In this document: piece by piece, positions 42,591 through 51,576 of the stretch
Layout: each line of letters begins with the position of its first letter
Numbering within the stretch: the stretch's first letter is position 1
Source: Synechococcus sp. BO 8801
GTDB lineage: Bacteria; Cyanobacteriota; Cyanobacteriia; PCC-6307; Cyanobiaceae
Assembly (NCBI RefSeq): GCF_002252675.1
Contig: NZ_NQKY01000006.1
Coordinates: forward strand, 1-64,000
DNA: 64,000 nucleotides
Reading direction: 5' to 3'
Notes under the pieces: model-generated
What the model was told of the DNA's origin: nothing
Seen by the model: only the letters and a program-made list of their open reading frames with translations
The model's database searches: none
Position numbers and translations under genes: made by a program

Positions 42591-44989
42591 GCGAACCCCA
42601 TCCGCTGCAGATGCTGGGCCACCCGTGCTTCCAGTTCCTCCACTCGGTCGCTGATCACCGGTAGGGCCTCGCCGTAGCGCTCGCCCAGTTGCTTGAGGCG
42701 GCTGGTGAGGGCCTGGCTCACCCGTTCCACCTCGGAGGCCACTGCCTGCTCCAGGCTGACCAGCCACTTGCCCTCCACAACAAGCTCCCGGATCTCGGTC
42801 TTCGTGAGGCTGTCGTAGCGGCCGTAGGACTGGTCGTCGAGCTCGGCCTCGGCGGCCTTTAGGGCCCTCTTGGTGGAGGCTTCCTCTTCGCTCACCTCCA
42901 GCCATTCTTTCAGCACCGCCAGCTCCTCAACGGCCTCGGGATCCTTGCGGATCTCCTTGATGCGGGCATTCACGTTGGCCTTATTCACCTTCTCCAGCTC
43001 GCCGAAGGCACCTTCCTCGCCACCGTGTTCCTCCTCCAGCTCCGCCAGGCGGCTGCTGGCCTCCTCCAGCTGGGAAAGAAGCCCCTCAATCAGCTCCAGG
43101 TCATCAGCAAACAGGTGCCGCACCAGCAGCTCCTTGGGCACCAGGTCGCATGCCCAGCCCTTGTCCTTGCTATTGCCCTTCTTGTCAATTTCGATCACGC
43201 GGGTGGGCTCGGCCTTCCAGCCCTCGGCGCTGATCGCATATACATCGTCCTGCATCGTCTCGGCCCACTGGTCGAGCAGCAGCTGGTACACGGCGTAGGC
43301 ATCTATCAGCGGCTGGCCCAGGTAATGGGCCAGCAGGCCCTCGCTCAGCTCGCGGATCACCGCCTTGGGGTGGCAGCCCGGCTCTTGGGTCCGCAGCTGG
43401 GCCGCCGCCTGCTGCCGCCAGGCATGAAAGTGCTCGGCCATTCCCGCCAGAAAGTTGGTAAACTGGGGATGTGCCGTGATCGTGGCCTTCAGCTCCCCCG
43501 GCGCCACAGCCAGCTCCAGATACCCGGGCCGCAGGGGCCTAAACAGGGCCTCCCGCAGCTGCGGGCACACCTGCCAGTAAGCCTCCAGGGCGTCGATGTC
43601 GCGCTCGGGAATGCCGCCGCGCAGGTGGGCCTCGATGTCCTGCAGGTCTTCTGCTTCTGAACTGTCGATGTAGCGGGGCAGGTTGAGATTGTAGTCGTGA
43701 CCAGCGATCTCCTCATTGCGCACGAAGCGCGAATACCCGGGGATCTCAAGCTGGCGGGTGAACACATCCACGATCTTGTGGATGTCGCGCTCGCGCAGGC
43801 GGTTCTTGGGCCCGTCCTTGATGAACCCCTTGCTGGCATCCACCAAAAATATCCCCTCGCGGCTGCCGGCATCGCGCTTGTCGATCACCACGATGCAGGC
43901 GGGAATGCCCGTGCCGTAGAAGAGGTTTGCCGGCAGGCCGATGATCCCCTTGATCAGGCCCCGCTGGATGAGGTTTTTGCGGATTTCGGCTTCGGCGTTG
44001 CCGCGGAACAGCACACCATGGGGAAGGATGCAACTGCCACGGCCGGTGCTCTTGAGCGTACGCACGATGTGCAGCAGGTAGGCATAGTCGCCCTGCTTAG
44101 CCGGTGGGATGCCGAAGCCCTCAAAGCGCCCGTAGCGATCCTTAGCCGCATCCAGGCCTGTGCTCCAGCGCTTATCGGAGAACGGCGGATTGGCCACCAC
44201 AAAGTCGAACTGCTTGAGATGATCACCCTCGGTGAGCTTCGGGTCGGCGATCGTGTTTCCTTGCCAGATCGTGGCCGTGGGGTTGCCGTGCAGGATCATG
44301 TTCATCCGCGCCAGGCCGCTGGTGGCCGCGTCCTTCTCCTGGCCGTAGAGCGTCACCGGCGTGCGGGCCTGGGCCGCCACCTTCAGGAGCAATGACCCCG
44401 ATCCACAGGTGGGGTCGCACACCGTGGTGTCGGCGGAGGTGGCCTCCTTGTCGATCTCCAGCACCTGGGCCTTGATGCGGCTCACCTCCGCTGGTGTGTA
44501 GAACTGCCCCTTGCTCTTGCCGCTTTCGCTGGCGAAGTGGCGCATCAGGTATTCGTAGGCATCTCCAAGGATGTCGTCGTCGTCAGCCCGGTTGCGCGAG
44601 AAGTTGAGCTCCTGCTTCTCGAAGATGGCGATCAGGTTGGTGAGCCGCTCCACCAGCTCCTTGCCGCTTCCGAGCTTGGCTTGGTCGTTAAAATCGGGAA
44701 AGTCGCTCTGGCTGAGCTGTTGGTTGGCCGCCACCAGCGGGGCGATGATCTCCTTGTTGATGCGGTCGCCGATCTCCACCTTGCCCTTCAGGGCCACCAT
44801 GGCCTCAAAGCCGGAGCCCTCGGGGATCACCAGCGGCGCATAGGGCTGGCCGGCGTACTTGTCGCTGATGTACTTGAGGAATAGCAACACCAGCACATAG
44901 TCCTTGTACTGGCTGGCGTCCATGCCGCCTCGCAGCTCATCGCAGCTGGCCCAGAGACTCGAATACAGCTCGGATTTACGGATCGCCAT
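42581..44989 (-). CDS. hsdM: Type I R-M methyltransferase subunit M
   Basis: An 802-residue N6-adenine methyltransferase. The N-terminal helical domain begins KSELYSSLWASCDELRGGMDASQYKDYVL, motif I is TVCDPTCGSGSLLLKVA, and motif IV is FVVANPPFSDKRW. The C-terminal extension of ~250 residues with a long coiled coil (LEEASSRLAELEEEHGGE) is longer than in the common 500-residue HsdM. It methylates the host sites and holds HsdS. It is the first gene of the leftward defence operon. Confidence 0.92.
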   Translation of the reverse strand: MAIRKSELYSSLWASCDELRGGMDASQYKDYVLVLLFLKYISDKYAGQPYAPLVIPEGSGFEAMVALKGKVEIGDRINKEIIAPLVAANQQLSQSDFPDFNDQAKLGSGKELVERLTNLIAIFEKQELNFSRNRADDDDILGDAYEYLMRHFASESGKSKGQFYTPAEVSRIKAQVLEIDKEATSADTTVCDPTCGSGSLLLKVAAQARTPVTLYGQEKDAATSGLARMNMILHGNPTATIWQGNTIADPKLTEGDHLKQFDFVVANPPFSDKRWSTGLDAAKDRYGRFEGFGIPPAKQGDYAYLLHIVRTLKSTGRGSCILPHGVLFRGNAEAEIRKNLIQRGLIKGIIGLPANLFYGTGIPACIVVIDKRDAGSREGIFLVDASKGFIKDGPKNRLRERDIHKIVDVFTRQLEIPGYSRFVRNEEIAGHDYNLNLPRYIDSSEAEDLQDIEAHLRGGIPERDIDALEAYWQVCPQLREALFRPLRPGYLELAVAPGELKATITAHPQFTNFLAGMAEHFHAWRQQAAAQLRTQEPGCHPKAVIRELSEGLLAHYLGQPLIDAYAVYQLLLDQWAETMQDDVYAISAEGWKAEPTRVIEIDKKGNSKDKGWACDLVPKELLVRHLFADDLELIEGLLSQLEEASSRLAELEEEHGGEEGAFGELEKVNKANVNARIKEIRKDPEAVEELAVLKEWLEVSEEEASTKRALKAAEAELDDQSYGRYDSLTKTEIRELVVEGKWLVSLEQAVASEVERVSQALTSRLKQLGERYGEALPVISDRVEELEARVAQHLQRMGFAWN

Positions 44990-45639
44990 GGTTCAGGCGG
45001 CCTCCGCGTTTGTTTCGGTCAGTTGAGTGTTGAATACTTGAGTGTTAACTGAATCAAGCTGCATGGCCATCGAATCAGTACGTCGCCACATGGTTTGGAT
45101 CCATCGCCTTGGCGTGCTGTATCCGAAGATTGATTCAACGGTCAGGGACAAGGTGTCCCGCCCTACGAGTCCGCTGAAGAGGGCACCAGGCCTTTTGTCA
45201 ACCTGCTTGGTCATCGGATCTTCGCAGCCTGCTTGGCACTCTGGAGACCCTTGACCGGCATTGCTCTTCCCTCCCTGCGAAGAACGAGGCGACCTTTGAG
45301 GCACAGAAGCAGAGGGACCACTGAAGTGCAGTTTGACCTGTGTTGTGCCGCATTGGGGGTTCCAAGGGGGCAATCATCAGAAGCAATTCCGAAACGGCAG
45401 GTGGTGCAGGCGTTCTGGGCGCTCTGGTTCAGAGGCATCGCCAGGCGTATCCGTCCTCTGAGGGTGACGCCCTTGGGAGAACGCCGCCAGGGAGCTCTCG
45501 GCGTAGGCGGAGGTCTGCGCCTCGATGCTGCTGACGGTGGTGACGGCCTTCGAGGCTTCGATCACGCCCAATAGCAGAATGCCGAGGCTTGTGGCCACAT
45601 GCCAACAGAGGCTCCCGAGCGCCATCCGGTACCGGCATT

Positions 45640-45842
45640 GATCGGACATGCCGAAGGCTGTGCCGGACAAGGGTCGGACAGGGCAGCGCATTTCCGCTCT
45701 CCTCAAGCCACCCCTCACCCCGGACTGCCCGGACAGGGCGGACACCTCCCACAAACAGCTTATTGATGAAACCTCCCTCTCCCCTGCATAACAGGGAACT
45801 TTGAGAGGGGGACAGCCTGTCCGGGGTGTCCGGGCTGTCCAT
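45640..45842 (-). repeat. Inverted-repeat copy B, with 9-bp iterons (TGTCCGG family)
   Basis: Read on the minus strand, this matches copy A: three CCGGACA-type sites spaced 9 bp, a middle with CTCAAAGTTCCCTGTTATGCA, then TGTCCGCCCTGTCCGGGCAG and TCCGGGGTGAG, with a further TGCCCTGTCCG. It lies 0.65 kb upstream of hsdM. The rest of 44990-45916 shows no gene I can support. Confidence 0.75.
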
Positions 45843-45916
45843 GGGGGGAGGGGGATGGCATGGTCATTGGGAGATCAACGTCCCAGGGCGGGCGTTCTTC
45901 CTCAGTTAGCAGCGCA

Positions 45917-46152
45917 AGCCCCTGCACCTCGCGCTCGTCAACCTGATGCTGCACAAGTACGCCGAGAAGGGTCGGTTGCCGGTGGCGGTTCATCCCCACA
46001 TAGCGCCACGGCTGCAGTTTTGCCTTCGCCGACCAGGGCGCAGACAAACGGCTCATTCAGGGCTATCTCGGGTGTTCGGGCACCGCAACATTCAGCACAC
46101 CGTTCGCTACACCGCAACAAACCCGGCGAGGTTTGTGAAACTGTGGCGATAA
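45917..46152 (+). pseudogene. Decayed tyrosine recombinase (FimB/FimE-like)
   Basis: The C-terminal part is readable in pieces: RKPLHLALVNLMLHKYAEKG in one frame, FADQGADKRLIQGYLG in another (about 46025-46075), and GHRNIQHTVRYTATNPARF plus VKLWR back in the first. Compared with FimB/E-like recombinases (RHxxGFALADQGADxRLIQxYLGHRNIxHTVxYT) it has at least two frameshifts and lacks the N-terminus. Its TAA (46150-46152) abuts the attC-like site of the next element. Confidence 0.65.
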
Positions 46153-46237
46153 CGCTGCCCCTCAGCGGTTGAGCAAGAGGCTTTCACTATTGGTAGAGTC
46201 CTCAGGGCTTAGCGTCCGCTGCATGGATTGGTTAGGC
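46147..46237 (-). other. attC-like integron recombination site 1 (weaker)
   Basis: On the minus strand GCCTAAC (46237-46231, the RYYYAAC core overlapping the stop codon of the abiJ-like gene) and a GTTATCG end (46153-46147) flank an imperfect palindrome: TAAC-N9-CAGCGG on both arms. This resembles the R and L boxes of attC. The end core deviates from GTTRRRY. Confidence 0.4.
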
Positions 46238-47110
46238 GTAATGCGAGTCCATTATGCTTTTGAGTCGTTTGTATAAATCATTGCACAGATTTCTGTAACC
46301 CTCTTCATTTGGAAGGTACTTCAAGGCGCGATGATGCCCCAGATCAGAAGGAATATCATCAATCGACTGCGTAATAGGAATAACGGTCTTCCCTAGTGTG
46401 TGCGCAATCCCGGTTTCATACATCACATTTGGATTCCTGCCAGTGAAGTCAACGACAACGACACGTGCGCTGAATATTAGATCAAAGATGTCTTGCATGA
46501 AAGTAGCGTTGTCCCAGATGTCGTCGGCGCGCAGGCACTCCAGCGACATGTAATCAGCCACCTTCTTGATTGACTGATATGTTCCTCGAAACCCCGCATT
46601 AAAGGGCATCATGACGGAAACCAGCTTCGGGTTTACCGACTTCTCAGGCACTTTGAATATCTCTGGCTTGAAAGTCAGTAGTCGCTCTGTAGGTGGCGTG
46701 TCGAATGCAGTCGAGATGAACTCCCCGCTCAGCGGACATACGCGAACTAGGCCAGTTGGGAGTTCAGCGATTGTCAGGCTTGCGGATTCTAGACTGGTCT
46801 TGACGGCATCTATTGCCTTAGTTCGATCAAGTCTTGGATCAAAGAGAAAGTGATCGGGATGGAGCAGGTGCTCAATGATAGAGATGATTTCCCGCGAGGG
46901 TAGTCTAGGCGCTGCGGGCTGTTTAGCGTTTAGCTCTGCAAGAACTTCTTCAACCCAGACATTTCTTGTTGAGCCATCGTGGGTGTAGTCGAGGTCTATC
47001 CCGATAAAGAAGCGAGTTAGATAGCTTGAACTTCGGTAGCGGAAGTAAGTGAACGGCTCGTTGCCGCAGATCATGTCTGCAAGCCGGATGAGGGTCGGTT
47101 TACTCAGCAT
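46232..47110 (-). CDS. AbiJ-NTD3 plus TIR-like/nucleotide-processing domain protein
   Basis: From ATG 47110 it is 292 residues (GTG 47119 or TTG 47125 possible). The N-terminal ~90 residues (LTRFFIGIDLDYTHDGSTRN, VWVEEVLAELN) match the AbiJ N-terminal domain type 3. The C-terminal half (VSVMMPFNAGFRGTYQSIKK, DDIWDNATFMQDIFDLIFSA, VVVVDFTGRNPNVMYETGIA) is a TIR-like/2-deoxyribosyltransferase-like domain that usually cleaves nucleotides such as NAD. Such fusions act in abortive infection. The stop overlaps an attC-like core. GC is clearly lower than in the flanks. Confidence 0.65.
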   Translation of the reverse strand: MLSKPTLIRLADMICGNEPFTYFRYRSSSYLTRFFIGIDLDYTHDGSTRNVWVEEVLAELNAKQPAAPRLPSREIISIIEHLLHPDHFLFDPRLDRTKAIDAVKTSLESASLTIAELPTGLVRVCPLSGEFISTAFDTPPTERLLTFKPEIFKVPEKSVNPKLVSVMMPFNAGFRGTYQSIKKVADYMSLECLRADDIWDNATFMQDIFDLIFSARVVVVDFTGRNPNVMYETGIAHTLGKTVIPITQSIDDIPSDLGHHRALKYLPNEEGYRNLCNDLYKRLKSIMDSHYA

Positions 47111-47186
47111 GTGTGTCACGGACAAATTGGTGAACCCTAATGCTCCAGATCAGATGCGGGACGAGATCTCGGCATAGAACCTAGCC

Positions 47187-48959
47187 TCAGCAACCGTCTT
47201 CTGAATCAGGATTTTCGCTTGGTTGGTTAGTTCTAAATTGAGCTGCAATCTCATTGAGATTTCGTGTGACCGAGTCAACACACAGCCCCCAAGCACCTCT
47301 TGCCTGCGTCTGAGATGAACCGCCCATTAGGCTCATTGAAGCATCTATGTCTATAGACCCAATATGAGCGTCAACAATCCTTAGATCATAAAGCCCAGCA
47401 AACGGAGCGGTTAAGCCCCTGGATTCTTCAATAGACAGTCCAATCAGTATGAGACCTTTCTCCAACAACTTTATCTGCCGCAGTTTACTGTCGACTTCTT
47501 GACCAAGGGTAAGGCATACAGTTCTGAGTGCAGGAATTGACATGGTTTCAAATATCCATTTGTATAATATCTTTGCCAGTGTTGCGACTTCAGAGAAATC
47601 ATTCAGCAATGGACCAACGCTTAGCATTGCCCTTTCTTTCTCTGAAGGTTCATTGGTATCAAAGAGTTCCACCCCGAACCTAGATTCAACAACTGCTCCC
47701 AGGCAGTCTCTTGCTTCGCGTATCAGTTCAGTGGTGCTAGGTGACAAAGGTGGATTACATTGCATCCGAGTTTGAAAGAGTTCTTCGCACACCTCACCGC
47801 TTGGATACGAGGAGAATGAAGCCCAGTAGGCTTGTTCTTCAGCAGGCAACTGAGCAATGTCAGGTGCAAATGCTGTAACCAGTCCCAATGAGTTGATTCC
47901 CACGTCAATCTCGCCCCTTTCCCCAGGAAGTGACGCTTGCCCCCAATTCCTCATACAGAAATAGATACTATACCTGGGCGTATTGAGATACTTCCTTAGG
48001 ACTTCAGCTCGAAACCAGAGATAGCCATATTGTCCTATTCCATTGCGCATATAGGCGTTCAAGTCTCCAGATGGTAGAAGCTTCTTCTTTGTTCCTTCGT
48101 CATCTACAATGAAAAGGGGCAGCTCTTGATGTTCGATTGGGTGCTCAATACGTGAGAAATACCAAGGACTTCTATCATATCGTGGCTCATCACAAGGATC
48201 AACGATTAGAGTTCGTAGAAGAATTGAGCGACCTCGAAAGAATTTCCCGTGTGTTGTTTCAGGGCTTTGGATCGATGTACAGATAGATTCATGCTCCTCT
48301 GGCTGGATTTCATCATTCTGCATGATGCCCAAGTCGGCTTCTGCTTCAGAGTTCGCAAATCTATTTACCACAACCGAAATTATCAACGACATCTCACCTG
48401 CAGACAAGAAATCGCGTAAAAAGTCCCTGTGGATGACGACCTTGGGGGTAGGATCAAAAATTGTGTGCTCGACAACCGAGCATTGCGCGACTAGTATTTC
48501 TGCCACTGGGTGATAATACTTCCCAGCTTCCCGCTCCTCAAGGGCGTGGTATCTGCAGAAGTCTTTACTTGGAGAGACAGCTAGTATCTTGGATATTGGG
48601 TGCAGAAAGATATCGGATATTGGATAGATGACTGCATCGCCAAGTCTGCGATGGTTTCCAAAGTCAAATTTGTCGGCACAAGACCATCCCTGCTCAAATT
48701 CTAAGTAGTCGGGTGATCGGGCTAGCTCTGCAACTAAGGCAGCATCATGGACCGGAGTAATCGCAGATCGAATGAGCCACTCTTCTTTCCTCCAAGTTGG
48801 CTGATCGAATGACCCATCTTCTTGAACGTGAAAATCGACCAGGTTGATTTCAGCTCCATGAAATGGATTGAAGTGGGCGTTTATGCGGTCTTCATACCGC
48901 AGCCATTGGTCAAGATTCATTGGTTCTTGAGGCCCTGAAATGGACTGCAATCTGATCAT
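47187..48959 (-). CDS. Large protein of unknown function (590 aa), probable defence-cassette partner
   Basis: No domain recognised. The N-terminus reads EPMNLDQWLRYEDRINAHFN and the middle DLNAYMRNGIGQYGYLWFRA. No membrane helix, signal peptide or P-loop is visible. It is low in GC with the AbiJ-like gene 76 bp downstream in the same direction, without attC between them, so both may be one two-gene cassette. Its start codon lies 24 bp after the recombination point of a good attC site (48978-49065), the usual position of a cassette gene. A regulator or sensor for the AbiJ-like effector is a guess. Confidence 0.6.
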   Translation of the reverse strand: MIRLQSISGPQEPMNLDQWLRYEDRINAHFNPFHGAEINLVDFHVQEDGSFDQPTWRKEEWLIRSAITPVHDAALVAELARSPDYLEFEQGWSCADKFDFGNHRRLGDAVIYPISDIFLHPISKILAVSPSKDFCRYHALEEREAGKYYHPVAEILVAQCSVVEHTIFDPTPKVVIHRDFLRDFLSAGEMSLIISVVVNRFANSEAEADLGIMQNDEIQPEEHESICTSIQSPETTHGKFFRGRSILLRTLIVDPCDEPRYDRSPWYFSRIEHPIEHQELPLFIVDDEGTKKKLLPSGDLNAYMRNGIGQYGYLWFRAEVLRKYLNTPRYSIYFCMRNWGQASLPGERGEIDVGINSLGLVTAFAPDIAQLPAEEQAYWASFSSYPSGEVCEELFQTRMQCNPPLSPSTTELIREARDCLGAVVESRFGVELFDTNEPSEKERAMLSVGPLLNDFSEVATLAKILYKWIFETMSIPALRTVCLTLGQEVDSKLRQIKLLEKGLILIGLSIEESRGLTAPFAGLYDLRIVDAHIGSIDIDASMSLMGGSSQTQARGAWGLCVDSVTRNLNEIAAQFRTNQPSENPDSEDGC

Positions 48960-48977
48960 AGGGGAATTTCTGATTCA

Positions 48978-49065
48978 AGCTAACGCTTGCCATCACCTGG
49001 CCGCCGTGCCCCAAGGTGTTAAAGAGAGCTTTTGGAGGCGGCTCAGGTGCATGGCATGGTTAGGC
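48978..49065 (-). other. attC integron recombination site 2 (strong)
   Basis: Read on the minus strand: GCCTAAC (49065-49059), then arm TGCCATGCACCTGAGCCGCC, a ~31-nt loop, arm GGCGGCCAGGTGATGGCA, and GTTAGCT (48984-48978). The arms pair over about 18 bp with two extrahelical bases (G and A) on one side, the signature of single-stranded attC recombination. Further GCCTAAC cores lie at 49217-49223 and 49970-49976. Confidence 0.65.
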
Positions 49066-49337
49066 CTTGCTTGAACAAGTGTCCTAGTGGCAACCAGGTA
49101 AGCATGCAGCGACCTGCGCCCAGTTGCTCATCCAAAAGGAGTTTTTGCTAGAAACCAAGGACAAATAAAACTCGCCTCCCTATGGCAAGAATATTCCAGC
49201 CGAGCCGGCACCAAAGGTTAGGCACAATGATACTGCCTTGGTCTATCCTGAAAGACAACGGCCACTGCACCTGACAACCCATGGCATACACAGGATTTAT
49301 TAGAATTCCTCCATTATGCCCAATCTATGAAATACCG

Positions 49338-49760
49338 ATGAGGTCTATATCTAAGAATCCTGCACTCCAGTTCTTTCTCCTTTGCGTTGTTACTTCAGTC
49401 ATATATATAGCAGGAAGTATTTGTCCGGCGAGCGCTCAAACTACAATCACGTTCCCTCAAGGCAAGACTGCCGCAGGCTGGTCAGGATTTGTTAAACAAG
49501 ACCATGTATTCAAGGTTTTTGGCAAGCAGGGCCAGAGAATCTACGTAGAGGGAGGAGATTTGTATACATATGCGATAACTGCGCCATCTGGAAGGGTGTT
49601 AAACTGCGACATGGTTCCTTATGACAAGGAAGTATGCGAGCTGCAGAGATCTAGGTTGCTGCCCGAGACCGGGGTGTATACAGTTCACGTTCTTTATAGA
49701 ATGGGCGGCTACCCTGGTGGGCGTGAAGTAAGCACTCTAATAACAGTCAGGGACGACTAA
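49338..49760 (+). CDS. Secreted hypothetical protein
   Basis: From ATG 49338 it is 140 residues with a signal peptide (FFLLCVVTSVIYIAGSICPASAQ). The mature domain (ITFPQGKTAAGWSGFVKQDH, VFKVFGKQGQRIYVEGGDLY, TVHVLYRMGGYPGG) looks like a small beta-sandwich. Some lysozyme-inhibitor-like or PPC-like proteins have this pattern but I would not assign one. It is read opposite to the neighbouring cassette genes and is AT-rich, so its origin differs from the island's core. Confidence 0.5.
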   Translation: MRSISKNPALQFFLLCVVTSVIYIAGSICPASAQTTITFPQGKTAAGWSGFVKQDHVFKVFGKQGQRIYVEGGDLYTYAITAPSGRVLNCDMVPYDKEVCELQRSRLLPETGVYTVHVLYRMGGYPGGREVSTLITVRDD

Positions 49761-49981
49761 CGATCTATCTTTTCCAAAGCAGCACTCGTCGCATCATCAG
49801 ATCAGCGGGGAATAAACTCTGGTTTTTGTCAAGACCTGCTGGAGCAGGCCTAATGTTCGAGATAACATGCCTGCGTGGGCAAACGGAGCTTGGCTGCGGA
49901 AGGCCTGCTCCCATATAGATTTGGGGCGGCCAAGAGATCGCTGCAGTAGCGGATCAACTTCGGCAATCGGTTAGGCCGCAC

Positions 49982-50377
49982 TTAGTCGAACTTGATGGTC
50001 TTCTTCATCTCCGCAAGCTTTGCAGCCTCTGCGTTGCGCTTTGCTTGCTCTGCTTGGAGAGCGGCCTCTCTTTTCGCATAGAACGTTGCGTACGCAGCGT
50101 TGGTTTCTTCAAATACAGTGCGAAGCTCCGGCAGATGGGTCTTTTCCAGTTCGTCCAAGATGCAGTCAATCTCTAGGCACTTTCCGCTTACCTGCGCGCG
50201 TGACTTCTTCATGTAGATGTGCTGTTTCCAGCGATGATTGAAGTACTCTGCCCAATCTGGTGGAGCTTGCTCAGACAGATCAAGAACGACACGCATCATG
50301 TCGGCTCCTTCATCTGAGGAGCTCGACGCCTGGTCATTGAGCCCAATGATCTTTATCGGAGTGAATGCTGCAGTCAT
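49982..50377 (-). CDS. Hypothetical protein with C-terminal coiled coil
   Basis: From ATG 50377 it is 131 residues: KIIGLNDQASSSSDEGADMM, LDLSEQAPPDWAEYFNHRWK, and a charged helix (AKREAALQAEQAKRNAEAAK). No family recognised. A GCCTAAC core (49970-49976) lies 5 bp after its stop, as for an integron cassette gene. The ~600 bp upstream (50380-51025) hold no gene I can support. Confidence 0.5.
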   Translation of the reverse strand: MTAAFTPIKIIGLNDQASSSSDEGADMMRVVLDLSEQAPPDWAEYFNHRWKQHIYMKKSRAQVSGKCLEIDCILDELEKTHLPELRTVFEETNAAYATFYAKREAALQAEQAKRNAEAAKLAEMKKTIKFD

Positions 50378-51025
50378 GTCGGTCCGTTGGCAGTGGCGCT
50401 GAACCAAATCAGTCTAGGCGCCAGATTTCGCACCTAGCAAACAACTCGCGCCGAGACTTGTCAGGAGGGTTTGTAGGCCGAACTACTACATGGGCGGTTA
50501 CGCATAAGTGCGAAACACGACCCGTTCCTGCCGCGTTAGAGCGGTCGGCCCTGAGGGAAACACTGTCAAACCCCTGTCATGGCTCTGGTTCTTGGACGAG
50601 ATCCTCCAAACCCAGGCGCCTTATGCGGGTCCGTAAAAAACCTTTCCAGTAGTTACACAAAGTCAGTACGGCAGAATATCCAGGGAAGGCCTGGTGAAGG
50701 GGCTTTCCGAAAACACCCTGAATCAGAGCGACCGAAGCATTCCCTGAGGCGCCCCTGACATCGGAGAGGAGCTGCCGCTGTACGCAACCCGCCCCTGTGG
50801 TGTATGGCTGAGCACAGGCCTCTTCATGGTGCGTGTGGCCTCAAGGGCTGCGCAAGTCCGTCTTTCTATTTTGGCTCGGCTGCGCCTCCCTTTCACAGCC
50901 TTGGCGGCTCCTTGACACCACCGGAAGGGATTTGGGTCCTTTGCTGCGGCCCTCATTGGGAGCCCTGATGGCAGTTGCGTCCTGGCCATGCCCTGACGAC
51001 CGCCTACATCGGCACCCAGCTGCTG

Positions 51026-51181
51026 ATGGACTGCACGGTGAGCCTGCAGGAGATCGAGGCCCGCCTCACGTCGCGGGTCTTCGCTGTGGTGCACCACCCG
51101 GAGCACAGCCCTGCAGCGCGAGCGGTGCTGGAACAGCTGCTGGCGGTACTGGATGCCACCAGCCCGGGTGGGGTGATCTGA
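51026..51181 (+). CDS. Small hypothetical protein (51 aa)
   Basis: The frame reads DCTVSLQEIEARLTSRVFAV, VHHPEHSPAARAVLEQ, LLAVLDATSPGGVI. Its ending is similar to that of the 33-residue ORF near the left end of the island (10666-10767). Unknown function. A longer frame from 50975 adds residues without obvious meaning. Confidence 0.35.
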   Translation: MDCTVSLQEIEARLTSRVFAVVHHPEHSPAARAVLEQLLAVLDATSPGGVI

Positions 51182-51369
51182 AGCGCCGAGTTCGTTCCTT
51201 GACCTGCTCTGGGCCCCTGCTGGCTGTTCCCCCGGCGGATGGGGCGTGGACGGAATGTTGGCGGAGCTGGCCAAGGGCATCCCGCCCCGGCCCGTTGAAC
51301 CGATCAGTCACTGAACGGCTGGTGTCAGCTGATGTGGCCCCCTATCGGAGCGCTCCGCCACGGGGGGCT

Positions 51370-51576
51370 TCATGGCTCATCTTCTTCGTCCTCGGGGGGA
51401 AGCAGTTGCAGTTGGTCCAGATCGAGTCCTGCTCGGAGGGATCGTGTCCCGTGTTCTGCTCGCTCGATCGCCGCAGCCGTCTGACCGATGCAATCGAGCA
51501 AGGGGCCGCTGATCGGCGCAAGCTCGCGACAGAAGGTGGCGACAGTGGTCCAGAAGTTGGGTTCGTAGGAAGTCAT
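51370..51576 (-). CDS. Small hypothetical protein (68 aa)
   Basis: From ATG 51576 it reads TSYEPNFWTTVATFCRELAP, ISGPLLDCIGQTAAAIERAE and an acidic end PPEDEEDEP. Composition supports coding; no family known. It lies between the unknown stretch at 50.4-51.0 kb and the replication-type module. From 51581 to 51967 I see no gene, only a short CTTGC microsatellite (about 51900-51925). Confidence 0.4.
   Translation of the reverse strand: MTSYEPNFWTTVATFCRELAPISGPLLDCIGQTAAAIERAEHGTRSLRAGLDLDQLQLLPPEDEEDEP

Noticed and set aside
49066-49223. Full attC site at the GCCTAAC core 49217-49223
   Set aside because: No convincing pairing arm or GTTRRRY end was found within a normal attC length.
50430-50520. 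TTTCGCAC/GTGCGAAA inverted repeat as another iteron set
   Set aside because: Only two copies and no spacing pattern like that of the array.
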